DNA of 64,000 nt from Candidatus Phycosocius bacilliformis (GTDB lineage: Bacteria; Pseudomonadota; Alphaproteobacteria; Caulobacterales; Aquidulcibacteraceae), in NCBI RefSeq assembly GCF_003112735.1, contig NZ_BFBR01000001.1, positions 186,001 through 250,000 on the forward strand, given 5' to 3'. Positions 29,470 to 39,186 of the stretch are shown one piece after another; within the stretch, counting starts at the first letter, position 1, and each line of letters starts with the position of its first letter. The position numbers and the translations under genes are program-made. The notes under the pieces are model-generated. The model did not search any database, had not been told where the DNA came from, and saw only the letters and a list, made by a program, of their open reading frames with translations.

Positions 29470-30632
29470 CGGCCAAGCCGGACCAAGCCAGCTCGGCGGC
29501 ACCTTTGGCGGTGAACTTAACAGCCGTCCACCACCAGCTCGAGGGGTGGAAGTCTGAGTTTGGGGCGGCTTTCCTTTTGGCGCTATCGGGTGGGAGTGAC
29601 AGCCTTGCCCTGTGCCATTTGGTAGCGGATTGGGCGGGTGATGCGGGTGCCCACGTCCATGTCGTCAGTGTGGATCATGGCTTGCGACCGACAAGCCGGG
29701 CGGACGCCGAACAGGCCATGGCTTGGGCCAATGCACTCGGCCTCACCGGCGAGATCGTCTCTTTGGAGGGTCAGCCTGCCAGCGGTGTACAGGAATGGGC
29801 ACGCCGAGCGCGCTATCAGAAACTCGACCAGATCGCCCAGAATGTGGGTGCGCGCGTCATCCTTTTGGGCCACACCCGCGATGATCAAGTTGAGACAATC
29901 GCCTGGCGATTGAGCCGGGACAGTGGACTGGATGGTTTGGCCGGTATGGCGTCGCTTGCCAACAATCCCGCAGCGACATCCCAGCCCCAAAGCCTTCTAG
30001 GTCGGCCACTTCTGGACCTGAAGCGGGCGGATTTGCGTGCGTGGCTGGAGGACAGAAGCCAAAGCTGGCTCGAAGATGACAGCAATCAGAACCTGCGCTT
30101 TGCCCGCGTGCGCACGCGACAAAAATTGGGGGCATTAAAGGAAGTTGGCGGGGATGTGGACGCTTTTGTGCGGATTGGGGCGTTGGCAGAAGAACTGCGC
30201 CGGGCCCAAGAAGCCGCGTGCGAGGCTCTTTTGAGCCGCAGCAATTTGGGCTTCGTTGGGGATGGGTGGACGCTGGCGGCGGAGCCATTTTTCAACAGCA
30301 ATGCCTTGTTGGTTGAGCGCGCCCTGGGCTGGCTGATCCAATCTTTGTCTGGGATCGACCACGCCCCGGACACAGATAAACTGTCGCGTCTGCGACACGC
30401 CTTGACGACGGATCGACCGGGCCGGCGCACATTGGCAGGGCTCATCATGACGATCCGGCACGGCCAATTCATCATCCAACCTGCGCCACCACGTCGCGGG
30501 CAAAAGCCAAACATTATCCAGTCTGAGGCCGGAGCCTGGGCCCGTCTGGCAGCCGTTTCACGCCAGACACACAGATTTGTAACCGAGCCTGCCCGGATTC
30601 TCTCACAGGATGGGCTTACATCAACGCGATGA
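29454..30632 (+). CDS. tilS: tRNA(Ile)-lysidine synthase
   Basis: 392 residues. The PP-loop ATP-binding motif SGGSDS is at 45-50, followed by VVSVDHGLR and LGHTRDDQVETI, typical of TilS. It converts C34 of tRNA-Ile (CAU) to lysidine, changing its decoding and charging; normally essential. The start lies inside the end of cpoB, so translation is coupled. The tolQ-to-ftsH order with tilS before ftsH is common in proteobacteria. Confidence 0.95.
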   Translation: MSDHLAAKPDQASSAAPLAVNLTAVHHQLEGWKSEFGAAFLLALSGGSDSLALCHLVADWAGDAGAHVHVVSVDHGLRPTSRADAEQAMAWANALGLTGEIVSLEGQPASGVQEWARRARYQKLDQIAQNVGARVILLGHTRDDQVETIAWRLSRDSGLDGLAGMASLANNPAATSQPQSLLGRPLLDLKRADLRAWLEDRSQSWLEDDSNQNLRFARVRTRQKLGALKEVGGDVDAFVRIGALAEELRRAQEAACEALLSRSNLGFVGDGWTLAAEPFFNSNALLVERALGWLIQSLSGIDHAPDTDKLSRLRHALTTDRPGRRTLAGLIMTIRHGQFIIQPAPPRRGQKPNIIQSEAGAWARLAAVSRQTHRFVTEPARILSQDGLTSTR

Positions 30633-30736
30633 GCGACTATGTTAGAAGGACCTTATGTGTCACCTTCGGATGATGCTTGGGAGCTGATTGACAAATCATC
30701 GGCCCAATTGGGCGTTGGTTTTTGAAAGAGACAAAG

Positions 30737-32656
30737 ATGAAGCTGCGCGATCTTGCAATCTGGGGATTCCTGGCTCTGGCCTTGGTGACGGTGTTTTCCC
30801 TGATGAACCGTCCCACCCCTTCGGCCTCGGCGACCCAAATTCCGTATTCGACCTTGTTGAGCGAGGTGGATAATGGCCGGGTCAAGAAGATCACCATTAC
30901 GGGTGATCGGGCGACTGGCCTCATGCAGGACGACAAGCCTTTTGTTTCGATGGTTCCCGATCAGGCCACTGACTTCGTCACCCGGCTTGAGAAAGCGGGC
31001 GTTGAGATCCGTGCTGAAGCACCACCCCGCACCCCATTCTTGAGCGCGCTGATTGCCAATCTGCTGCCATTGTTGATCATGGTTGGCTTGTGGTTCTTCC
31101 TCATGCGCCAGATGTCCGGCGGCGGCGGCAAAGGTGGTGCCATGGGCTTTGGCAAGTCCAAGGCCAAATTGCTCACGGAGAATAAGAACAAGGTCACGTT
31201 TGACGATGTGGCTGGCATTGATGAGGCACGTGAGGAATTGCAGGAAGTCGTCGACTTCTTGAAGGACCCCTCGAAATTCCAACGTTTGGGCGGCAAAATC
31301 CCCAAAGGTGCGTTGTTGGTTGGACCGCCTGGAACCGGTAAGACACTGACGGCGCGCGCCGTGGCGGGTGAAGCCAATGTGCCTTTCTTCACCATCTCGG
31401 GCTCAGACTTTGTTGAAATGTTCGTCGGCGTTGGTGCAAGCCGCGTGCGCGACATGTTCGAGCAGGCCAAAAAGAATGCGCCTTGCATCATCTTTATCGA
31501 CGAAATCGACGCCGTCGGTCGGCACCGGGGTGCAGGTCTGGGCGGCGGCAATGATGAGCGCGAGCAGACCTTGAACCAATTGCTGGTCGAAATGGATGGG
31601 TTTGAGGCCAATGAAGGCATCATTATCATCGCCGCGACCAACCGTCCTGATGTGCTCGACCCCGCGCTCTTGCGCCCAGGTCGTTTTGACCGCCAAGTCA
31701 CTGTGGGCCTGCCTGACATCTCTGGTCGGGAGAAGATTTTGAAGGTGCATATGCGCAATGTGCCTTTGTCCTCAGATGTTGATGCCAAGACGATTGCCCG
31801 CGGTTGCCCCGGCTTCTCGGGTGCGGATCTGATGAATCTCGTCAATGAGGCAGCACTTTTGGCTGCCCGTCGTGGACGGCGTCTGGTCACCATGCAGGAA
31901 TTTGAAGACGCCAAGGACAAAATCCTGATGGGCGTTGAGCGTAAGACAATGGCGATGACCGACGATGAAAAGCGTCTGACCGCCTATCATGAAGGCGGCC
32001 ATGCTCTGGTGGCCATGACCGTGCCGCACACCGATCCGGTGCATAAAGCCACCATCATTCCCCGTGGTCGAGCCTTGGGTATGGTGATGCAATTGCCTGA
32101 GCGGGACAAATTGTCCTTCAGCTATCGCCAGATGATGAGCCGTATGGCCGTGATGATGGGTGGCCGGGTGGCTGAGGAATTGGTGTTCGGCAAGGATGCC
32201 ATCACGTCGGGTGCATCCTCTGACATTGAACAGGCAACCCGTCTGGCGCGCGCCATGGTGACACGCTGGGGCTTCTCGGATGAATTGGGCACTGTGGCTT
32301 ATGGCGAAAATCAGGAAGAGGTCTTCCTCGGCCATTCGGTGTCGCGCACACAGAATGTGTCTGAAGCCACGGCTCAGACCATCGACAAGGAAGTCCGCCG
32401 TCTGGTCGAATGGGGCAATGCCGAGGCCACGCGCATCTTGACAGAGCGGCGCGCAGACCTGGAGCGTCTGGCCCAAGGCCTGCTGGAATATGAGACCTTG
32501 AGCGGGGAGGAAATCAAAATCCTGCTCGACGGTGGCTCGATCAAGCGCGATGATCCAGTAAGCCGTCCACCGGCTGGCCCATCCTCGGCTTTGCCGACGA
32601 TCGGCAAGAAAAGTGGCGGAACCACCTCCACCGGGCCGGAGCCCTCACCCGCCTGA
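30737..32656 (+). CDS. ftsH: ATP-dependent zinc metalloprotease FtsH
   Basis: 639 residues from the ATG at 30737; an in-frame TTG at 30722 is less likely. Two membrane helices (about 7-23 and 101-123), an AAA domain with GPPGTGKT (about 196-203) and [13 protein letters not shown], and the zinc site HEGGH (418-422). It degrades membrane proteins and regulators such as sigma-32 and LpxC. The proline/glycine-rich tail is disordered. An intrinsic terminator follows at 32704-32732. Confidence 0.98.
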   Translation: MKLRDLAIWGFLALALVTVFSLMNRPTPSASATQIPYSTLLSEVDNGRVKKITITGDRATGLMQDDKPFVSMVPDQATDFVTRLEKAGVEIRAEAPPRTPFLSALIANLLPLLIMVGLWFFLMRQMSGGGGKGGAMGFGKSKAKLLTENKNKVTFDDVAGIDEAREELQEVVDFLKDPSKFQRLGGKIPKGALLVGPPGTGKTLTARAVAGEANVPFFTISGSDFVEMFVGVGASRVRDMFEQAKKNAPCIIFIDEIDAVGRHRGAGLGGGNDEREQTLNQLLVEMDGFEANEGIIIIAATNRPDVLDPALLRPGRFDRQVTVGLPDISGREKILKVHMRNVPLSSDVDAKTIARGCPGFSGADLMNLVNEAALLAARRGRRLVTMQEFEDAKDKILMGVERKTMAMTDDEKRLTAYHEGGHALVAMTVPHTDPVHKATIIPRGRALGMVMQLPERDKLSFSYRQMMSRMAVMMGGRVAEELVFGKDAITSGASSDIEQATRLARAMVTRWGFSDELGTVAYGENQEEVFLGHSVSRTQNVSEATAQTIDKEVRRLVEWGNAEATRILTERRADLERLAQGLLEYETLSGEEIKILLDGGSIKRDDPVSRPPAGPSSALPTIGKKSGGTTSTGPEPSPA

Positions 32657-32703
32657 AACAGGCACACCCGTAACCCACGCGGGTTCACCCCCCCCCTTTA
32701 AAG

Positions 32704-32732
32704 ACCCCTCCCCGTACGGGGCGGGGTTTTTT
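32704..32732 (+). terminator. Intrinsic terminator after ftsH
   Basis: Stem of C/G blocks (32705-32713 with 32718-32726, one mismatch), loop GTAC, then six T. Just upstream lie a small AACCC-ACGC-GGGTT hairpin (32672-32685) and a run of nine C (32688-32696). Confidence 0.9.
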
Positions 32733-32766
32733 CAACCCCGAAACGTGCTTGCCGGAGCCTTACGCC

Positions 32767-33060
32767 ATGACCCGAACCCTGACCAAACTAGACGCCCAAG
32801 AGCTTGTCGGCCGCCTCACCGGCTGGTCGGTTGTGGACGGTCGGGACGCCATTGAGAAAACCTTCCAATTTGCCGATTTCAAGCTGGCCTGGGGTTGGAT
32901 GAACCAAGTCGCCCTCAAGGCCGAACAGATGGATCACCATCCAGAATGGTTCAATGTCTATGGTAAAGTGCATGTGCTCTTGGCAACCCACGATGCCCCC
33001 GGCGTCACACATTTGGATGCAGAGCTGGCTGAATTCATGGATGCGCGGGCCGGAAACTGA
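32767..33060 (+). CDS. phhB: Pterin-4a-carbinolamine dehydratase
   Basis: 97 residues from the ATG at 32767. The family signature EQMDHHPEWFNVYGKV holds the catalytic histidines. It recycles the tetrahydrobiopterin cofactor or acts as a moonlighting dehydratase; no phenylalanine hydroxylase is nearby. It is a single gene between the ftsH terminator and ftsK. Confidence 0.93.
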   Translation: MTRTLTKLDAQELVGRLTGWSVVDGRDAIEKTFQFADFKLAWGWMNQVALKAEQMDHHPEWFNVYGKVHVLLATHDAPGVTHLDAELAEFMDARAGN

Positions 33061-33097
33061 CGAATCACCAGCCGAAACGTGAGAAAAAAGAGTTAAT

Positions 33098-33112
33098 TTA
33101 ACTTCGTACTAA
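33098..33112 (+). promoter_or_regulatory. Weak CtrA-like site upstream of ftsK
   Basis: TTAA-N7-CTAA followed by C; the CtrA consensus is TTAA-N7-TTAAC, so one base deviates. ftsK-type cell-cycle genes are CtrA targets in Caulobacter relatives. Weak motif, low confidence. Confidence 0.25.
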
Positions 33113-33201
33113 CCACACGAACCCCTTTTATCCCTGAAATAGAAACTCTGCCCCTCAATCGGGGTGGGGGAAGATCGGTCATTGGTTGCAGGGACGAAGA
33201 C

Positions 33202-35643
33202 ATGGGTGCGCGCACACGCTCGAAATCAAATGGCATGCAGTGGCGGCAACGCGTCACCCGCGATGGTCTGTTGGGTAGCGGCATTTTGGCTGGTGGCGTG
33301 CTGTGTCTGGCCACCATGACATTCAACGCCCATGATCCAAGCTGGAATGTGGCGGGCAATGAGAAAACCACCAATCTGTTGGGTGGAACCGGGGCCACTT
33401 TGGCTGACTTTGCGCTCCAAATCCTTGGCCTCGCGATTATTCCGGCCTTGGCTGCTCTGATCGGCTTTTGCCTGCTTGCCCTGATCCGTGGACCCGGTGG
33501 GGTTGTGCGTTTAAAGCTGCGTGCTTGGCTCGGGGGCCTAGGCGTGGTGATGTTTGCCGCCGCACTGGCCGGTTTGCCCCATGCGCCTGGTTGGCCAATG
33601 CGGACGGGCCTCGGCGGCTTGGTCGGCGACTGGATTTTGAACCTGCTCGCCATGCCGTTTGCTGGCGCGCAAAGCGGACAAGGATTTGGTGCCGTCATTG
33701 CCTTTGCGGTGGCAGTGGTTTGCGCTGTGGTGGCCTTGCAATTGAAGCGCAGCGATTTTGACGCGGCCTTGGACGCGGCCGCCTATGGCTGGGCCAGCCT
33801 GCGGGTGGGCGTGGATGAGGTGACGGCCCGGTTTGGCCATGCCAAGCCCACGCGCAAGAAAGCTGCAGCCCCTGTTCGCAAGCGGCCCGTCCCCAGCGCA
33901 GATGAGCGCGGGTTGGACCCGATGGACGTGGCCTCCATCGCAGCCCGCTTTGCCCCCGGTGAAGCCAAAGCCAGCGCGGCGCGCGACAGCTGGCGTGAGC
34001 CAGAAGTGCATCGCACCGCCTATGAGGCTCCCGGCTATCCGGCCCAAGATATTCCCATCGAATTGCCCAAAAGCCCCAAGCAATCCCAGCGGGCCGGACG
34101 CGAAGCCCAAGGCGTTTTGCCGATGTATCCGGCAGGACCAGACTTCGAATTGCCCCGGCTGGACCTTTTGGCAAAGCCCAAACCCCGTATCGCCCACCAT
34201 GATGAAGCGGGCTTGAAGCAAAATGCCCGCCTCTTGATGACCGTATTGAGCGATTTTGGCGTCAAGGGTGAAATTTTGAACGTGCGTCCGGGCCCTGTGG
34301 TCACGCTCTATGAGCTGGAACCTGCGGCTGGCGTAAAATCAGCCCGTGTGATTGGTCTGGCCGATGATGTGGCCCGCTCTATGTCGGTTCAAGCCTGCCG
34401 CATCGCAGTGGTGCCCGGTCGCAACGCCATCGGGATCGAATTGCCCAATGCCCGACGCGAGACAGTCTATCTGCGCGACCTTCTGTCGACCCAGGACTAT
34501 GAAAGCGGGCGGCAAGAATTGCCCTTGGCCTTGGGCGAGACGATTGGCGGGGAGCCTTCTGTCGCAGATCTCGCGCGTATGCCGCACTTATTGATCGCGG
34601 GGACAACCGGATCGGGTAAGTCGGTGGGCATCAATGCCATGATCCTGTCGCTCCTGTATAAAATGACGCCCCAACAGTGCCGCTTCATCATGATCGACCC
34701 CAAAATGCTGGAATTGTCGGTCTATGACGGCATTCCCCATCTGCTGGCCCCCGTGGTGACCGACCCGAAAAAGGCCGTCGCTGCGCTCAAATGGGCCGTG
34801 CGCGAGATGGAAGACCGCTATCGGAAAATGTCCAAGATCGGGGTGCGCAACATCGGTGGCTATAATCAGCGCGCCGCAGAAGCCCAAGCCAAGAATGAGA
34901 CCTTCTCGCGTACCATGCAGACGGGCTGGGACCGGGAAACCGGCAAGCCAATCTATGAGACCGAGACGTTCGAACTCACCCACATGCCCTATATTGTGGT
35001 GGTGATCGACGAAATGGCCGATTTGATGCTGGTCGCCGGCAAGGATATTGAAGGGGCGGTCCAACGTCTGGCGCAGATGGCGCGGGCCGCTGGCATCCAT
35101 TTGATCATGGCCACCCAACGCCCCTCAGTCGATGTGATCACTGGCACGATTAAAGCCAATTTCCCGACCCGGATTTCCTATTCGGTCACGTCAAAAATCG
35201 ACAGCCGCACCATTCTGGGCGAACAAGGGGCCGAACAATTGTTGGGCCAGGGTGACCTGCTTTACATGGCCCAAGGTGGGAAAATGCGCCGCCTACATGG
35301 ACCCTTTGTATCCGACAAGGAAGTGGAAGAAATCGTCGCCAGCCTCAAGGCGCAGGGTGCGCCGGAATATTTTGATGAAATCACGGCCGAAGCCGACGAC
35401 GACAATCCCTATGCCGATGGCGGCGAGTTCGAGCCCGGCGGATCTTCGGGCAATGACTTGTTCGATCGGGCTGTGGCCATCGTGGCACGTGATCGCAAGG
35501 CCTCAACCTCTTATCTTCAGCGGCGTTTATCACTGGGCTATAACCGCGCCGCCAGCTTGATTGAGCGCATGGAACAAGAAGGCATGATCAGTCCGCCCAA
35601 CCATGCCGGCAAACGCGAAATCTTGCTGCCGGATCATGGTTGA
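33202..35643 (+). CDS. ftsK: DNA translocase FtsK
   Basis: 813 residues. Membrane segments in the first 180 residues, a short linker (about 210-310, charged and proline-rich), the motor domain with Walker A GTTGSGKS (467-474) and [23 protein letters not shown], and a C-terminal winged-helix gamma domain ([27 protein letters not shown]) that reads KOPS sites. It moves chromosome ends through the septum and activates XerCD. A possible CtrA half-matched box, TTAA-N7-CTAA, lies upstream at 33098-33112. Confidence 0.98.
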   Translation: MGARTRSKSNGMQWRQRVTRDGLLGSGILAGGVLCLATMTFNAHDPSWNVAGNEKTTNLLGGTGATLADFALQILGLAIIPALAALIGFCLLALIRGPGGVVRLKLRAWLGGLGVVMFAAALAGLPHAPGWPMRTGLGGLVGDWILNLLAMPFAGAQSGQGFGAVIAFAVAVVCAVVALQLKRSDFDAALDAAAYGWASLRVGVDEVTARFGHAKPTRKKAAAPVRKRPVPSADERGLDPMDVASIAARFAPGEAKASAARDSWREPEVHRTAYEAPGYPAQDIPIELPKSPKQSQRAGREAQGVLPMYPAGPDFELPRLDLLAKPKPRIAHHDEAGLKQNARLLMTVLSDFGVKGEILNVRPGPVVTLYELEPAAGVKSARVIGLADDVARSMSVQACRIAVVPGRNAIGIELPNARRETVYLRDLLSTQDYESGRQELPLALGETIGGEPSVADLARMPHLLIAGTTGSGKSVGINAMILSLLYKMTPQQCRFIMIDPKMLELSVYDGIPHLLAPVVTDPKKAVAALKWAVREMEDRYRKMSKIGVRNIGGYNQRAAEAQAKNETFSRTMQTGWDRETGKPIYETETFELTHMPYIVVVIDEMADLMLVAGKDIEGAVQRLAQMARAAGIHLIMATQRPSVDVITGTIKANFPTRISYSVTSKIDSRTILGEQGAEQLLGQGDLLYMAQGGKMRRLHGPFVSDKEVEEIVASLKAQGAPEYFDEITAEADDDNPYADGGEFEPGGSSGNDLFDRAVAIVARDRKASTSYLQRRLSLGYNRAASLIERMEQEGMISPPNHAGKREILLPDHG

Positions 35644-35674
35644 GCGGATTGCCGGGGGCTGGTAACTCTCGCGT

Positions 35675-36376
35675 GTGTTGCAACCTGTCCGATTTTTCGC
35701 GCTTATCATAATCGCTGCGCTTGCGTTGGGCCTGCCCAGCTCATTGTCCAATTTGGGTTCACCGCAAATCGACAGGCGAACACGTGACAACGCAGGCCCG
35801 CCAGCCATTTTCATGGCTTGGTTGCGAAAGGAGCCTGATCGGGCTGTTGCGTTCGACGCTTTCAGCAGATTTTTGAAGCAAGAAGGGTTGGATGATGTTG
35901 TGCCGGTCTGGTCACTTTTGTGGGTGGACCGTCACTTTGCCAGTCCGACGTGCCCAACCGAGCCCTTCGTCCTGCCACCCCGCAATCAATGGCCTAAGAT
36001 TGTGCCAACCCTCAGGGTCATACGTGATCAGGTTAAACCGGCGATTGGACCTGTCCAGGTGGTCTCTGGCTATCGCACAGCCGCCTTCAATGCGTGCATG
36101 GGTGGGGCGCGCCGAAGTGCTCATTTACAATTTGGTGCCCTTGATCTGATGCCACGCACGCCAGCACAAGGAGAACACGAACCCTATCGGAGTCTGTGCC
36201 AAATGTGGCGGGCATCGCCTTCCAATCTGAAGATTGGCTTGGGAGCCTATTATGACCCTACAAAAAAGACGTCGACGCGCCGGCAGCGCTTTCACATCGA
36301 CACATTCGGCAAACGAACCTGGGGTTTTGGCTATGGGACCGGAACCAGTTTCTGCTTAGACGCACAAAGCCGATAG
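35675..36376 (+). CDS. M15-type (D-Ala-D-Ala carboxypeptidase fold) peptidase-like exported protein
   Basis: 233 residues from GTG at 35675 (TTG at 35678 also possible); no strong ribosome-binding site. A hydrophobic N-terminal segment (about 5-24) gives a signal peptide or anchor. The C-terminal half shows the M15_3 pattern: VVSGYRTAAFNACMGGARRSAHLQFGALDL, holding the first zinc histidine and aspartate, and a late RFHIDTFG with a further histidine. Likely a periplasmic peptidoglycan peptidase. It lies between ftsK and lolA, where a cell-wall role would fit. Confidence 0.72.
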   Translation: MLQPVRFFALIIIAALALGLPSSLSNLGSPQIDRRTRDNAGPPAIFMAWLRKEPDRAVAFDAFSRFLKQEGLDDVVPVWSLLWVDRHFASPTCPTEPFVLPPRNQWPKIVPTLRVIRDQVKPAIGPVQVVSGYRTAAFNACMGGARRSAHLQFGALDLMPRTPAQGEHEPYRSLCQMWRASPSNLKIGLGAYYDPTKKTSTRRQRFHIDTFGKRTWGFGYGTGTSFCLDAQSR

Positions 36377-36487
36377 ACTGGCATGGCCGGGTCCACCGAG
36401 CCGCCTTGCGCAGTCCGCGATGATCAATGGACACAACACAATAAATTGCCTTCAAATCTCCATAGAATTCCGGCACAGGTATGCCCC

Positions 36488-37111
36488 ATGAACCGACGTC
36501 ATCTTCTTGCTCTTTGTGCATCCCTGTGCGTGCCAGGCATCGCGTCTGCTCAAAGCCTGTCTGGGGCGGAACGCAGCGCGGCAATTGCCAGCCTCACACG
36601 GGCGCTGAACGCCATCACCCGCCTGCAAGGCCGTTTTCAACAGACCAATCCTGACGGCACTTTGGTGAGCGGACGGTTCTGGTTGCAACGACCTGGCAAG
36701 GTGCGGTTTGAATATGACGCCCCCTCGCCCCTGCTGCTGATCTCAGACGGGTCTACGGTGAGTTTGCAGGATCGACGCCTGCGCACAACCGACCGCTATC
36801 CCTTGCGCAAGACCCCACTCTATTTTCTGCTGAAAGCCAATGTCAGCCTTGAGACCGATGTCTTGGTGACTGCCATAGCCAAGCGCAGTGGCACCACTGT
36901 GATGGCCGTACGCGACAAGGCCCGTCAGGCCGATGGCGAGCTGACAGTGGTGTTTGACGAGAAGGCAGGCCAGCTGCGCGAATGGTCGATCGCTGACCGC
37001 CAGGGTCGGATCACACGTGTTCAGTTGAGCGAAACTGCCGGGGGTGGTGCCATGGCCCCATCGCTGTTCACCACACCGGGGCCAACCGTTAAATATGATC
37101 CGCGTCGCTGA
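36488..37111 (+). CDS. lolA: Outer-membrane lipoprotein carrier protein LolA
   Basis: 207 residues from the ATG at 36488. Signal peptide (about 1-20, cut expected after IASAQ). The LolA core is clear: LQGRFQQTNPDGTLVSGRFWLQRPGKVRFEYDAPSPLLLISDG is split over residues 38-85, followed by the TPLYFLL strand. It shuttles lipoproteins across the periplasm from LolCDE to the outer membrane. The next feature downstream is a putative sRNA. Confidence 0.94.
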   Translation: MNRRHLLALCASLCVPGIASAQSLSGAERSAAIASLTRALNAITRLQGRFQQTNPDGTLVSGRFWLQRPGKVRFEYDAPSPLLLISDGSTVSLQDRRLRTTDRYPLRKTPLYFLLKANVSLETDVLVTAIAKRSGTTVMAVRDKARQADGELTVVFDEKAGQLREWSIADRQGRITRVQLSETAGGGAMAPSLFTTPGPTVKYDPRR

Positions 37112-37139
37112 CACATCTGCCATACTGACATCACGGAAT

Positions 37140-37181
37140 TGTAACAATTATGTCACATGCAAGGATTAAATACTTTTAATC
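37140..37181. promoter_or_regulatory. Two operator-like palindromes upstream of the sRNA promoter
   Basis: TGTAACA-N4-TGTCACA (37140-37157, six of seven arm positions paired) and GATTAAA-N4-TTTAATC (37164-37181, seven of seven). The second ends exactly one base before the -35 at 37182. They look like binding sites for two dimeric regulators. The proteins are not identifiable from here. Confidence 0.5.
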
Positions 37182-37210
37182 TTGATTTTCTGTTCTGATG
37201 TGTCTATCTT
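37182..37210 (+). promoter_or_regulatory. Promoter of the putative sRNA
   Basis: TTGATT (37182-37187), 17-base spacer, TATCTT (37205-37210), start expected near 37217. Confidence 0.6.
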
Positions 37211-37216
37211 GCAACT

Positions 37217-37367
37217 CATGGACAGAGGGCATGCGGATTGGCGTCGTCCCCCCGCTTGCAGATCCGGCCTTTTGTCCCGCTCCGCCGGCATTCCCCCCGG
37301 CGCAGACCCGGCGTGCCCTGCGCTGAACGTCTGAACGCCCGGCCTTCATGGTCGGGCGTTTGTCGTT
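37217..37367 (+). ncRNA. Putative trans-acting sRNA with C-rich loops
   Basis: About 150 nt between a promoter and a terminator, in a 268-base gap without a convincing gene. Predicted pairing by eye: outer stem GGGCATGC (37227-37234) with GCGTGCCC (37311-37318); inside it one hairpin GGAT/ATCC (37235-37238, 37262-37265) with a loop containing six C, and a second CGCCGG/CCGGCG (37283-37288, 37297-37302) with loop CATTCCCC. Terminator hairpin at 37334-37360. C-rich loops that can pair with Shine-Dalgarno G stretches are typical of regulatory sRNAs in this class. I do not recognise an Rfam family. A 38-codon reading frame at 37218-37334 exists but its codon usage looks random. Confidence 0.65.
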
Positions 37368-37368
37368 T
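37334..37368 (+). terminator. Intrinsic terminator of the putative sRNA
   Basis: Eleven-base-pair stem (37334-37344 with 37350-37360, one G-T pair), loop TTCAT, then TGTCGTTT. Confidence 0.8.
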
Positions 37369-37379
37369 GAGGACGGCCC

Positions 37380-38063
37380 TCAGAAAGGCTTGACCGCACC
37401 AAAAAAGGCGGTGGTGGCAATCCCAATCCAATAGCAATAGGCGATCATGCGACCCCGGCCGATGGAGATTTCAAGCTGGGTCTGGGCAGCTTGATTGGGT
37501 CCAGCCGCCAGAATGCGGAATAAAGTGGTCCATTCCCGCATGATAAAGCGCAAACCAAGACCCAGGACCAACATCAGCGAATAGGTGAACATCTTGGCCG
37601 GATACCAATAGCTGCCGACCTCAATCGCCAGGGGGCCATGGCCAAGGAACGCCAAAATCGACACCCCAAACAACACAGGGATCAATACGAAGCGTACTTT
37701 CTCGTCCATCTTGGTCAAAGCGATCCCTGCATCGGTCTCACGCTTGAAGAAGGCAGCCCAGCACAGGCCCAGCCAGGACAAGGCCAAGACCCACATGATC
37801 GCCAAGCCAATGCCATCAAGAAACGGCACAAAGCCGTAGAGATGGCCCATGTGCAGCCCGAGCGGCAACAACATGATAATGCCGGTACGGGCAAGAATAT
37901 CGATGCGATAGGCGGTTTCCATGTGCCGCCGCCGCTCGTCCAGACTGAGATCGCGATTGGTAACATGGTAGGAAGTCTGGAACACACCCCACTCCCCGCC
38001 CAGCCAATAGACCATGGCCAGAATGTGTAGCCAGCGCACCACATCCACTTCATTGACAACCAT
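37380..38063 (-). CDS. Integral membrane protein, CopD/DUF2269-like
   Basis: 227 residues from the ATG at 38061-38063 (GAGGGGG upstream). About six membrane helices. The first, VVRWLHILAMVYWLGGEWGVFQ, has the W-x-H and GG-x-W pattern seen in CopD and DUF2269 membrane proteins, where histidines may bind copper or heme; this is a resemblance, not a firm assignment. It is the last gene of a minus-strand group (VOC protein, CurA-like reductase, this gene), but 112 bases separate it from the reductase. That gap holds an operator-like palindrome at 38119-38143, so it probably has its own promoter. Confidence 0.65.
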   Translation of the reverse strand: MVVNEVDVVRWLHILAMVYWLGGEWGVFQTSYHVTNRDLSLDERRRHMETAYRIDILARTGIIMLLPLGLHMGHLYGFVPFLDGIGLAIMWVLALSWLGLCWAAFFKRETDAGIALTKMDEKVRFVLIPVLFGVSILAFLGHGPLAIEVGSYWYPAKMFTYSLMLVLGLGLRFIMREWTTLFRILAAGPNQAAQTQLEISIGRGRMIAYCYWIGIATTAFFGAVKPF

Positions 38064-38118
38064 ATCACGCCCCCTCTTGTGACATACAGACCCCGCGGGT
38101 CCTTGTTGGTGAGGACCA

Positions 38119-38143
38119 GTCTAAAGGATATACTCTTTTAGAC
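38119..38143. promoter_or_regulatory. Operator-like palindrome GTCTAAAGGA-N5-TCTTTTAGAC
   Basis: Ten-base arms (38119-38128, 38134-38143) that pair at nine of ten positions. Lies 56 bases upstream of the membrane-protein start. Shares AAAGGATATA with the palindrome at 40095-40114. Confidence 0.55.
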
Positions 38144-38175
38144 AAGACGTGCGTTATACGGCCCTGCAGGTCCGA

Positions 38176-39186
38176 TCAAATCTGCTCAGGGGCCACGCTA
38201 ACGACCGCTTTGCCGACATTGGCACCCGCCATCAGCCTGCCAAACAGGGCCGGGGCCGCCGCGAGGCCTTCCACGCGGTCTTCACGATAGCGCAGACGCC
38301 CGTCTGCCAGCCAGGCGCTGGCCTCAGCCACATAGTCATCCCAGCGGGGGTAAAAATCATAGACGACCAGCCCCATAACATGGGCGCGCTTTCCCACAAT
38401 CAACCCCGCATTCAGGCCTGGCGGCGGCTGGTCTGCGTGATACTGATCAACCAGACCACATAAGATCATCCGGCCATAAGGCGCCAACCGCACCAGCGCC
38501 TTACTGGCCATCGTGGTCGACACATTTTCAAAATAGACAGTCGGGGCCTGCGGCAGCACCGCACTTAAGGCCGCCTCCCATCCCTCCTGTTGATAATCGA
38601 TACAGGCATCAAAGCCGTAATCATTGGTCACAAGGGCGCATTTTTCAGGCCCCCCCGCAATCCCGATAACCCGGCTCGCCCCCTTGATGCGGGCAATCTG
38701 GCCGACTGTCCCGCCAACGGGCCCAGCCGCCGCATCGACCAACACGACATCACCTTGGCCGACTTTGGCCAGTTGCGTCATCCCAGCCCAGGCGGTGAGC
38801 CCCGGCATACCCAAAACCCCAGCATGGGCTGATAGGGGAGCCACATCAGGGTCGATCTTGCGGAAGCTGCCCGGCGGCAGGTCTGCCACCTCGCGCCAGC
38901 CCACCTCCATCGCATGAACCCAATCACCTGGCTTGACCCACTCGGCGCGGCTTTCCACCACTTGGCACACGGCAGCTCCCGGGATTGGGTCGAGGCCTGG
39001 TTGGGGTGCAGGCTCGCCCATATGTTTGCCGCGCAGGCGCGAGCCGACATAGGGATCAAGCGAGAGGTGGACGACGCGCACCAAAACCCCGCCTTCCGGG
39101 CATGCTGGGGCCGGGACGTCGAGCAGGACGAAGTCCTCCGCACTGGGCCTGGCGGTTAAGGCGTGCTTGAGGACAACTTGTTTCAT
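38176..39186 (-). CDS. NADP-dependent MDR oxidoreductase (CurA/PTGR-like)
   Basis: 336 residues. Zinc-free medium-chain reductase of the leukotriene-B4-dehydrogenase/CurA type: LSLDPYVGSRLRGKH in the catalytic domain, then a Rossmann part with VDAAAGPVGGTVGQIARIKG and VIGIAGG. The segment YFENVSTTM and the late AHVMGLVVYDFYPRWD are typical. It reduces alpha,beta-unsaturated carbonyls; the natural substrate is open. Its ATG overlaps the stop of the VOC gene (ATGA), so they form an operon. Confidence 0.88.
   Translation of the reverse strand: MKQVVLKHALTARPSAEDFVLLDVPAPACPEGGVLVRVVHLSLDPYVGSRLRGKHMGEPAPQPGLDPIPGAAVCQVVESRAEWVKPGDWVHAMEVGWREVADLPPGSFRKIDPDVAPLSAHAGVLGMPGLTAWAGMTQLAKVGQGDVVLVDAAAGPVGGTVGQIARIKGASRVIGIAGGPEKCALVTNDYGFDACIDYQQEGWEAALSAVLPQAPTVYFENVSTTMASKALVRLAPYGRMILCGLVDQYHADQPPPGLNAGLIVGKRAHVMGLVVYDFYPRWDDYVAEASAWLADGRLRYREDRVEGLAAAPALFGRLMAGANVGKAVVSVAPEQI

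Noticed and set aside
37218-37334. 38-codon frame within the putative sRNA
   Set aside because: Random-looking codon use, no ribosome-binding site; the RNA fold and terminator explain the region better, though a leaderless peptide cannot be excluded.
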